Assembly (NCBI GenBank): GCA_017995275.1
Contig: JAGOJE010000041.1
Coordinates: forward strand, 1-7,846
Direction of reading: 5' to 3'
DNA from: Rickettsiaceae bacterium
GTDB lineage: Bacteria; Pseudomonadota; Alphaproteobacteria; Rickettsiales; Rickettsiaceae
Length of the DNA: 7,846 bases
The translations under genes were made by a program, and so were the position numbers. The notes below the pieces were generated by a model, which was not told where the DNA came from, made no database searches, and saw only the letters and a list, made by a program, of their open reading frames with translations. Positions 1-5,977 of the stretch are shown here, piece after piece (position 1 is the first letter of the stretch; each line of letters starts with the position of its first letter).

Positions 1-1
1 T

Positions 2-676
2 TCTTCTGAGGATAAGGATGCCTTAACTGTCGGTGTATCAGCTGATAATCCACCGTATGAATTTATAAAAGATGGAAAAATAGAGGGGCTAGACCTAGAT
101 GTTATAGAGGCAATAGGTAAGGTTCTTGGTAGAAAAATTGTTATAAAAAACCTAGATTTTCCCGGCCTTTTCCCAGCTCTTTCAAGTGGAAGTGTTGATT
201 GCGTAATTTCTGGTATTTCCGTAACAGAAAGTAGGAAAGAGCATTTTGATTTTTCTGAAAATTACGCTGGGGCTCCTATGGCTGTGCTTTTTAGAAAAGA
301 TGATAAATTTGCTAAAACAGAAAATTTGGAAGGTAAGGTAATTGGCGCTCAGCTTGGAACCACTTGGGATATAGAGGCAAAAAAAATATCTAGCAAACTG
401 ACTGGTGTTTTAGTTAGGTCTTTATCCAACAATTTGGTTTTGGTGGAGGAGTTAAAATCAGGATCTGTAGATGCTGTTGTTCTTGAGAAGATGCAGGTGG
501 CTGAATTTATAAAAAACAATCCCGGGCTGGACTTTTTTGATATTCCAGAATCATCCTCTAATTTTGCTATAGTAGTCAATAAGGGGTCTAAGTTGCTTAC
601 AGAAATAAATAAGGCAATTGCCAAATTGAATGAAGAAAAGAAGCTGCAGGCAATAAAAGACAAGTGGATTAAGTGA
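2..676 (+). CDS. Amino-acid ABC transporter substrate-binding protein, family 3 (5' end outside window)
   Basis: This is the C-terminal 224 residues of a periplasmic solute-binding protein (SBP_bac_3 type, as in the HisJ/GlnH/ArtJ group). Such proteins capture a polar amino acid and deliver it to an inner-membrane ABC permease. The frame is open from base 2 with no stop, so the real start and the signal peptide lie to the left; the ATG at 278 falls inside the conserved fold and is not the start. Visible family signatures, in residues counted from the cut, are VGVSADNPPYEF (10-21), EGLDLDVIEAIG (28-39), the FPGLFPALSSGSVD ligand-pocket block (53-66), SVTESRKEHFDFSENYA (73-89) and the second-lobe GAQLGTTWD. 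The protein ends in the usual lysine-rich helix. Its stop overlaps the GTG of the next gene. The ligand cannot be told from sequence alone. The family assignment is firm. Confidence 0.9.
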   Translation, partial: SSEDKDALTVGVSADNPPYEFIKDGKIEGLDLDVIEAIGKVLGRKIVIKNLDFPGLFPALSSGSVDCVISGISVTESRKEHFDFSENYAGAPMAVLFRKDDKFAKTENLEGKVIGAQLGTTWDIEAKKISSKLTGVLVRSLSNNLVLVEELKSGSVDAVVLEKMQVAEFIKNNPGLDFFDIPESSSNFAIVVNKGSKLLTEINKAIAKLNEEKKLQAIKDKWIK

Positions 677-1170
677 AAGAAGCCATAACTGATGATGATT
701 TCAAAACTGCTATGAGCCACTTGGTTTCTGGCGTTGTAGTTGTTACAACAAAAAACAACGAATCTGATTTTTTTGGCTTAACAGTTAGTTCGTTTACATC
801 TGTATCGCTGGATCCTCACCTTGTACTTTTTTGCTTAAACAAATTGTCTCATAGCCTCTCTCCAATATTAGAAAGTGGGAAGTTTGCAGTTAGCATATTA
901 GCTGAGAAACAAAAGTCCATATCTCAAAAATTTTCAAATTCAACTATTAATAAATTCAAAGATACCGATTACTTCCTAGGAAAAGTATCTGGTTGCCCTA
1001 TGATAGCTGGTGCTAATTGTTTTGTAGAATGTAGCCTATATCAGAAATATGAAGCGGGTGATCATTATATTATTATTGGTCAGGTAGAAAATATTGAGAT
1101 TGTTAAGGAACCATGTCATCCGCTTGCTTATTATAAAAGACATTATAGAATATTAGGGGATATATGCTAA
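673..1170 (+). CDS. Flavin reductase-like FMN-binding domain protein
   Basis: A 165-residue single-domain protein of the flavin reductase-like family (HpaC/NtaB type). The family binds FMN or FAD in a split-barrel fold and usually reduces free flavin with NAD(P)H for a partner monooxygenase. Signatures are DFKTAMSHLVSGVVVVTT (9-26), GLTVSSFTSVSLDPHLVLF (35-53), FAVSILAEKQ (71-80), AGDHYIIIGQV (128-138) and PLAYYKRHYRIL (150-161). I chose the GTG at 673 because it keeps the family's N-terminal DFKxAM helix, and because GTGA overlaps the preceding TGA by four bases, which is typical of coupled translation. The next ATG, at 712, would cut that helix. No monooxygenase partner is in view, so the true electron acceptor is unknown. 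The end overlaps dapB by seven bases. Family call sure, substrate unknown. Confidence 0.88.
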   Translation: MKEAITDDDFKTAMSHLVSGVVVVTTKNNESDFFGLTVSSFTSVSLDPHLVLFCLNKLSHSLSPILESGKFAVSILAEKQKSISQKFSNSTINKFKDTDYFLGKVSGCPMIAGANCFVECSLYQKYEAGDHYIIIGQVENIEIVKEPCHPLAYYKRHYRILGDIC

Positions 1171-1889
1171 AAATAGGAATATATGGTTCTACGGGCCGTA
1201 TGGGGAAGGAGTTATCGGCCGCACTTGCTGAATCGAGCGATTGCGTTCTTTCATATTCATATTCCAGGTCCTCAGGTGGGAATATTGACGATTTATGTTC
1301 TAGTAGCGATGTAATAGTAGACTTTTCTTCCGCTGAGGCTTTATGTAAATTACTTCCTTATGTGATAAAAAACAGATCAAAGCTTGTTATATGTTCTACT
1401 GGATTTTCAAATGAACAGATGAGTGAAATAGAAGCTGCATCAATGCAGATTCCTATATTACAAGCTGCAAATACTAGCTTTTCTGTATATTTACTCAGTG
1501 AGCTTGTAAGAAAAGCATCATCATCTCTTGGGAATGAATATGATGTAGAGATTTTAGATTTGCATCACAGGAATAAAAAGGATGCGCCATCTGGAACAGC
1601 TCTGACTCTTGGGAAAGTAGCAGCGGAAGCTCGTGGAGACAAATTCGTGGCGGACTTCCATCTGGATGGGAAGAAAAAAGATGCTTCTATAGGATTTGCC
1701 TCAATAAGAGGCGGGGAGATTTTTGGTGAGCATCATGTGATGTTTTTAAGCGGAAAGGATTCGATAACATTGTCTCATAAATCTGAAGGTAGAAGAGCTT
1801 ATGCTGAAGGGGCCGTAGAAGCGGCGATATGGCTTGCGTTGCGATCTGGGCCAGGACTATATTCTATGAAAGATGTTTTTGAACGTTAA
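1164..1889 (+). CDS. dapB: 4-hydroxy-tetrahydrodipicolinate reductase
   Basis: A cytosolic enzyme that reduces 4-hydroxy-tetrahydrodipicolinate with NAD(P)H in the diaminopimelate/lysine pathway, which supplies meso-DAP for peptidoglycan. The N-terminal Rossmann part has the nucleotide-binding GSTGRMG (8-14) and STGF (78-81). The catalytic region has LHHRNKKDAPSGTAL, with His134, His135 and Lys138 matching the catalytic residues known in the Escherichia coli enzyme and PSGT (142-145) binding substrate. RGGEIFGEHHV and LSHKSEGRRAYAEGA follow as in the family. At 241 residues it is a compact but complete family member. The start is supported by AGGGGA at 1155-1160 just ahead of the ATG and by a seven-base overlap with the upstream gene. 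The stop is followed at once by a repeat copy. Function is firm; retention suggests the cell still makes DAP. Confidence 0.97.
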   Translation: MLKIGIYGSTGRMGKELSAALAESSDCVLSYSYSRSSGGNIDDLCSSSDVIVDFSSAEALCKLLPYVIKNRSKLVICSTGFSNEQMSEIEAASMQIPILQAANTSFSVYLLSELVRKASSSLGNEYDVEILDLHHRNKKDAPSGTALTLGKVAAEARGDKFVADFHLDGKKKDASIGFASIRGGEIFGEHHVMFLSGKDSITLSHKSEGRRAYAEGAVEAAIWLALRSGPGLYSMKDVFER

Positions 1890-1890
1890 T

Positions 1891-1985
1891 GGCATGAATC
1901 TAGGCTAAAAATAAAAGCCGCGAAGTGGCACATTGTAATGCTGGATCCAGGATTGCGTCTCACAAGCTCGCCTCTCTGGGATGGT
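1891..1985. repeat. Degenerate copy A of a palindromic repeat
   Basis: This stretch aligns by eye, in the same orientation and almost without gaps, with the repeat embedded in the Sua5-type gene (2331-2438). Shared blocks are a GAATCYAGG-like start, TAAAA/TAAA, AAGTGGCRCRTTGTAAT, the ten-base palindrome CTGGATCCAG (1941-1950) with GGAT after it, and a CTCGC block (1968-1972) near the far end. The far end (CTCTGGGATGGTG) is more degraded than in the other copy, and the outer inverted repeat is largely lost. A short hairpin, GCCGC-GAA-GTGGC, lies at 1917-1929. It starts one base after the dapB stop and fills most of the 135-base gap before the converging Sua5-type gene; the rest, to 2024, shows nothing I recognise. 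No U-tract makes it a clear terminator. Confidence 0.75.
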
Positions 1986-2024
1986 GCGCAGTCCCTAATT
2001 TCTATATATCCTCGTGAATAGATA

Positions 2025-3041
2025 CTAACTACATGCTCTTTTTAGCCTATCGTTAATTGCAAGTCCGATACCTTCCTGTGGGATTGGAGCTACTGCTATT
2101 TTCTTTGTATCTTTCATCGAATCTAAAATATGCATCATATTGTATAAATTCTTGGCGGCTTCCTCTAGCAAGCCGGCTTTCGATAAATTAAGTTCCCCAA
2201 AATCAATATCTCCAAACCCTATGCCCTTCTCATCTTCCATTAAATATGTCGCATTTATTCTCATAGATGCTTTAGGAGAGTAGTGCTTATACATAGTTCC
2301 AGGAGCTCTGCATTGCCCTGGCTCTTTGTTATTCCTACGTAGGTAGGAATCCAGGTAAAATAAAGATCCACTAAGTGGCGCGTTGTAATCTGGATCCAGG
2401 ATCTGGGCCTTGCTCACGCTCGCAGGTCCTGGATGACAGTAATTGTCATCAGTCTCTACTCCAAGAGCTTCTGCTATAGAGTCGGGTGTTATAAAGCCAT
2501 ATCTTAAAATAATAACTTCATTAGATGAAAGATCAACTATTGTTGATTCAAGTCCATATTCAGAGCCTTCTCCTTCTAAAATATATAAATCATCACCAAA
2601 AGCCTCTCTAACATGTGATGCGGTGGTGGGGCTTATATAGCCAGATATATTTGCGCTTGGCGCAGCAATATTACATCCCGAATTTCTTATGAGATCTAAT
2701 GCAATTTTATGTGATGGCATCCTAACGGCGACAGTAGAAAGCCCTGCTGTAACTGTTGAAGCAAGCTCCGCTCCATCTTTTATTGGTAGAACGAATGTTA
2801 ATGGTCCAGGCCAGAATTTTTCAGCAAGTACTTCGGCTCTTTCATTAAAAACAGCTATTTTTTTTGCGGATTCAATATCTGCAACATGAACTATCAGAGG
2901 ATTGTTGCTAGGCCTTCCTTTTGCCTTGTAGATCTTCTTTGCGGCTTCGTTATTTGATGCATCCGCTCCAAGTCCGTAAACTGTTTCTGTGGGGAAGGCT
3001 ACAAGTTCACCATCCCTGATTTTTTTAGCCGCTATTATCAT
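2025..3041 (-). CDS. tsaC: L-threonylcarbamoyladenylate synthase, Sua5 type, with in-frame repeat insertion
   Basis: Makes threonylcarbamoyl-AMP from threonine, bicarbonate and ATP, the first step of t6A37 modification of ANN-decoding tRNAs. The YrdC-like domain fills about residues 1-190, with FPTETVYGLGADA (16-28), the KGRPSNNPL substrate and ATP motif (41-49), SANISG (129-134) and ESTIVD (165-170). The C-terminal Sua5 domain has the linker motif APGTMYKHYSP (246-256), which in known Sua5 proteins reaches into the active site, and ends in NDRLKRA. Between the domains, residues 202-237 are encoded by a palindromic repeat (see the repeat entry), so the linker is about 36 residues longer than expected. 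All catalytic motifs are intact and the frame is open, so it is probably functional. The ATG overlaps the glyS stop as ATGA. The gene symbol follows the enzyme name; sua5 is also used. Confidence 0.95.
   Translation of the reverse strand: MIIAAKKIRDGELVAFPTETVYGLGADASNNEAAKKIYKAKGRPSNNPLIVHVADIESAKKIAVFNERAEVLAEKFWPGPLTFVLPIKDGAELASTVTAGLSTVAVRMPSHKIALDLIRNSGCNIAAPSANISGYISPTTASHVREAFGDDLYILEGEGSEYGLESTIVDLSSNEVIILRYGFITPDSIAEALGVETDDNYCHPGPASVSKAQILDPDYNAPLSGSLFYLDSYLRRNNKEPGQCRAPGTMYKHYSPKASMRINATYLMEDEKGIGFGDIDFGELNLSKAGLLEEAAKNLYNMMHILDSMKDTKKIAVAPIPQEGIGLAINDRLKRACS
2331..2438. repeat. Palindromic repeat copy B, inserted in frame in the Sua5-type gene (RPE-like)
   Basis: About 108 bases whose sequence belongs to a repeat family rather than to the host gene. 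It opens with the inverted repeat ATTCCTAC-GTAG-GTAGGAAT (2331-2350), contains the ten-base palindrome CTGGATCCAG (2390-2399), and closes with a perfect eight-base inverted repeat, ATCCAGGA (2394-2401) with TCCTGGAT (2427-2434). The last bases read CCTGGATGACA. A related, more degraded copy in the same orientation lies at 1891-1985. Read on the - strand it encodes residues 202-237 of the Sua5-type protein with no stop and a length divisible by three. This matches the behaviour of the Rickettsia palindromic elements, but I cannot assign it to a named class. The exact ends are uncertain by perhaps ten bases; GATGACA and TGTCATC form another inverted repeat across the distal border (2432-2450). 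Confidence 0.82.
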
Positions 3042-5047
3042 AATTTACTAAAATTAGCTATTTTATGAAATTCAGTAACTATGCCGGAGAGTAAAGATAG
3101 TCTGTTGTTTGTAAGCTTTTCGTCACTACTTATTACAGTTACATTATCAAAAAATCTATTTATAGGCTCAAGCATTGTGCTTAGTAAATTCATTGCACTT
3201 TCGAAATCTTTATGCTTGATCATTTCATCTATCTTGCTTTGCATTTCTTCTAGTTTTTCAAATAGCAATATTTCTGATTCCTCAAGCAAATAGGATTTGT
3301 CTAGATTAGATATATGTTTTACTTCGCCGGCTATATTAGCTGCTCTGCGATATGCAGCAATCATAGCTTCTCCATTGTTGCTTGATATAAAATTCCTAAG
3401 AGCAATAGCTTTTTGATATGCCATATATATATCTGTCTCAGATTCCAGATCTATAGTGGCTGCTATTACATTATGGTCAAAATCGTTTTTCATATAAGCT
3501 TTTAGCCTATCCTCTATGAAAGATAATATTTCTCCGACATCTGTTTCCTTAGGTTCTACTGCAGTAATTATTGATGATGCATATGAAATCAACTGCAAAA
3601 TATTTACTCTAATATTAGAGTTTAATATTATCCTTATTATTCCAAGAGCATATCTGCGCAAGGCGTATGGATCTTTTGATCCAGTGCTTCTCTCCCCTGC
3701 TATATATAAAGAAACTAGGCTATCAATTTTATCGGTAAGAGCAAGAATTGCAGCGATGCCAGAAGGGGGGGCGTCATCTATACCTTCGGGTTTATAGTGA
3801 TTCCTAATCGACTCACATATCTCGTTAGAATGACCATCAATTTTTGCGTAATATCCCCCCATTATTCCTTGTAGTTCAGGGAATTCTCCAACAACTTCTG
3901 TTGTAAGGTCGGATTTACATAACATAGCAGCCTTATGTAGATCATGATTATGATTGTCCAAAAATTTACAAATTGAAGTTATTCTTTCTACTTTATCATA
4001 AATCGATCCAAGTTTTGCGTGAAAAATCATCTTTTTAAGATCTGTAGTTCTGGATTCTAGAGTTCTTTGCTGATCGGATTTATAAAAGAATAAACTGTCT
4101 GAGAGTCTTGCAGATAAAACCTTTTCATTGCCAGATACAACATCCGCTCCGCTATTTGGTAAATTAGATACAAAAATAAAATAAGGAGCAAAGCTTCCTT
4201 CCTTATTGTTTAGAGCAAAATAACGTTGATGATTACGCATAGCAGTTACCAAAATTTCAGTTGGTACTACCATGAATTTTTCAGGAATTTGCCCTATCAT
4301 TGCGTTTGGATATTCAACAAGTCCAGCAATTTCTTCTACTAAACTTTCATCATTTATGGATAGAGACTTAAGAGAAGCAATTTTGCCTATTTGTTCTAAT
4401 ATTATTTTTTTGCGTTCTTCTCTAGATAAAATAACAAAATTTTCCTGTAGCTTGTTTTTGTAATCCTCAAAATTTTCTATTTCTAGCTCATTGTAACATA
4501 TAAACCTATGACCATAAGTTTTATTATTAGCTGTTAGATTATGATATGTGAAATCTACAACTGTGCCATCTAGTAAGCACATTATATTCTTAAGTGGCCT
4601 TACAAATTTTATCTCACTCTTTCCCCAATACATGGATTTAGGCCAAATATATTCGGAAATAGCAGAGGGCAAAATTTCTGGCAACAGATCAATTAGTTTA
4701 CGCTCGTCTGTGGATGATTTATAGAAATAATATTCTTGTCCCTTTACTGACTCTACTCTTAATTCGGATCTTCCTATATTCCGAGCTTTACAAAACCCTT
4801 CTATCGCCTGATCTGGCGCACCAACTCTTGGTCCACGAAGCTCTATAGACTGTGCAGCTATAACTGGGTTTATTCCAGATATATGAATAGCTATGCGTCT
4901 TGGGCCGATATTTACATTAACTAGTTCGTATTTTATTCCAGCTTCGTCGAACTTTTTGGAAAATATTTCTTTATATCCAATTTTTGCAGCTCTTTGCATT
5001 AATGCTGGTATTTCTTCTACATATAATTCTAGAATTAGATCAGACAT
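3038..5047 (-). CDS. glyS: Glycyl-tRNA synthetase beta subunit
   Basis: The 669-residue beta subunit of the bacterial heterotetrameric (alpha2beta2) glycyl-tRNA synthetase, which recognises tRNA-Gly and works with GlyQ to charge it. Signatures run in order: the N-terminal LILELYVEEIPA (4-15), GPRRIA (48-53), RGPRVGAP (71-78), YGHRF (178-182), NHQRYFAL (272-279), NEKVLSARLSDSLFFY (307-322), a block with KSDLTTEVVGEFPELQG (378-394), GSKDPYALRR (456-465), then the helical anticodon-binding C-terminal part. Length is normal for the family. The ATG at 5047 is supported by a GAGGAAG ribosome-binding site lying within the end of glyQ, and the two genes overlap by eight bases. A run of seven C on the coding strand (G7 at 3765-3771) sits in DDAPPSG without breaking the frame. 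The gene overlaps the downstream Sua5-type gene by four bases. Confidence 0.98.
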   Translation of the reverse strand: MSDLILELYVEEIPALMQRAAKIGYKEIFSKKFDEAGIKYELVNVNIGPRRIAIHISGINPVIAAQSIELRGPRVGAPDQAIEGFCKARNIGRSELRVESVKGQEYYFYKSSTDERKLIDLLPEILPSAISEYIWPKSMYWGKSEIKFVRPLKNIMCLLDGTVVDFTYHNLTANNKTYGHRFICYNELEIENFEDYKNKLQENFVILSREERKKIILEQIGKIASLKSLSINDESLVEEIAGLVEYPNAMIGQIPEKFMVVPTEILVTAMRNHQRYFALNNKEGSFAPYFIFVSNLPNSGADVVSGNEKVLSARLSDSLFFYKSDQQRTLESRTTDLKKMIFHAKLGSIYDKVERITSICKFLDNHNHDLHKAAMLCKSDLTTEVVGEFPELQGIMGGYYAKIDGHSNEICESIRNHYKPEGIDDAPPSGIAAILALTDKIDSLVSLYIAGERSTGSKDPYALRRYALGIIRIILNSNIRVNILQLISYASSIITAVEPKETDVGEILSFIEDRLKAYMKNDFDHNVIAATIDLESETDIYMAYQKAIALRNFISSNNGEAMIAAYRRAANIAGEVKHISNLDKSYLLEESEILLFEKLEEMQSKIDEMIKHKDFESAMNLLSTMLEPINRFFDNVTVISSDEKLTNNRLSLLSGIVTEFHKIANFSKL

Positions 5048-5918
5048 TTTCTTCCTCTTTTTGCATTTCTAACCAAGTGGTGCAGCATATTTTTGCTAAA
5101 TGGCGAACCTTTGCTATATAAGCAGCCCTCTCGGTAACGCTTATAACGCCACGCGCTCCTAGAAGGTTAAATAGATGGCTTGCTTTTATACAAAAATCAT
5201 AAGCTGCGAATGGAAGTTTCTGCTCTATTAAGTCGCTACATTGTTTTTCTGCGTCATGAAACTGCCTGAGTAAAATTTCAGTGTCAGCAATTTCAAGGTT
5301 GAATTTAGAAAATTGTTTTTCTGCCTCTAGCTCTATATCTCCATAGGTTAGGGCTTTATCTCCTTTTTGTCCGTTCCAATCTATATTTCTAAAATTATCA
5401 ACTCCTTGTATATAAAGGGCTAGCCTTTCAAGGCCATATGTTATTTCGCCAGCTACTGGCCTGCATTCTATGCCAGCTATTTGCTGCATATATGTAAATT
5501 GAGATACCTCCATTCCGTTGCACCAAACTTCCCAACCAAGGCCGGAAGCTCCAAGGGTAGGGGATTCCCAATCATCCTCAACGAATCTTATATCGTGATG
5601 TTTGCTATTTATGCCAAGTCTTGCAAGGCTCTGTAGATATAAATCCTGTATATTATCAGGTGAGGGCTTTAATATAACTTGAAATTGATAATAATGCTGG
5701 AATCTATTTGGATGCTCGCCATATCTACTATCAGTGGGTCTTCTGGATGGTTGAACAAATGCTACGTTCCATGGCTTTGGCCCTAGTGTTCTTAAAACAG
5801 TTGCTGGATGGAATGTCCCCGCCCCCATTTCCATATCATATGGTTGTAATATAGTACATCCTTGGCTAATCCAGAAATTCTGTAATTCCATTATTATTTG
5901 TTGAAAAGATAGCGCCAT
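5040..5918 (-). CDS. glyQ: Glycyl-tRNA synthetase alpha subunit
   Basis: The 292-residue catalytic alpha subunit of the two-subunit glycyl-tRNA synthetase (class II core), which activates glycine with ATP and works only together with GlyS. Diagnostic blocks are GAGTFHPATVLRTLG (32-46), QPSRRPTDSRYGEHPNR (56-72), YYQFQVILKPSP (76-87), EDDWESPTLGASGLGWEVW (114-132), NGMEVSQFTYMQQ (134-146) and the motif-3-like EITYGLERLA (158-167). Length and ends agree with the family. The ATG at 5918 follows a strong ribosome-binding site, GGGGGAAG (5920-5927 on the complementary strand). It is the first of three overlapping genes (glyQ, glyS, Sua5-type); the upstream lipase-like gene ends 59 bases before it, so it may have its own promoter or be read through from upstream. 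Confidence 0.98.
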   Translation of the reverse strand: MALSFQQIIMELQNFWISQGCTILQPYDMEMGAGTFHPATVLRTLGPKPWNVAFVQPSRRPTDSRYGEHPNRFQHYYQFQVILKPSPDNIQDLYLQSLARLGINSKHHDIRFVEDDWESPTLGASGLGWEVWCNGMEVSQFTYMQQIAGIECRPVAGEITYGLERLALYIQGVDNFRNIDWNGQKGDKALTYGDIELEAEKQFSKFNLEIADTEILLRQFHDAEKQCSDLIEQKLPFAAYDFCIKASHLFNLLGARGVISVTERAAYIAKVRHLAKICCTTWLEMQKEEENV

Positions 5919-5977
5919 TCTTCCCCCATATTAGTGCCTAAATGTTGGGGCATTTTATCATAAAGCTTAAGAGAATG
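5919..5977 (-). promoter_or_regulatory. glyQ leader: possible promoter and possible ribosome-site hairpin
   Basis: This is the only gap in the leftward gene cluster long enough for regulation. On the - strand, TATGATAAAAT (5952-5962) could be a sigma-70 -10 element, but nothing close to TTGACA stands 17 bases before it, so the promoter call is weak. The glyQ ribosome-binding G-run (5923-5927) can pair as TGGGG with an upstream CCCCA (5946-5950) across a 17-base loop. A competing four-base stem, TGCC (5949-5952) with GGCA (5935-5938), shares part of it. The leader is far too short for a T-box or a glycine riboswitch. No strong terminator of the lipase-like gene is visible, so read-through into glyQ is possible. 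Confidence 0.25.

Noticed and set aside
349..720. Open frame on the - strand over the substrate-binding protein gene
   Set aside because: The + strand frame carries clear family 3 substrate-binding motifs throughout; the opposite frame is a shadow.
1903..1919. GGCT...AGCC stem after dapB as a transcription terminator
   Set aside because: Only four base pairs, a loop of nine A/T bases, and no U-tract after it; it is also part of the repeat copy.
3765..3771. Run of seven G in glyS as a possible frameshift or sequencing error
   Set aside because: The frame continues on both sides with matching family motifs (DDAPPSG, then ALTDK and GSKDPYALRR), so the run is in frame.
5919..5977. T-box or glycine riboswitch before glyQ
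   Set aside because: The leader is under 60 bases, with none of the conserved T-box or glycine aptamer elements.
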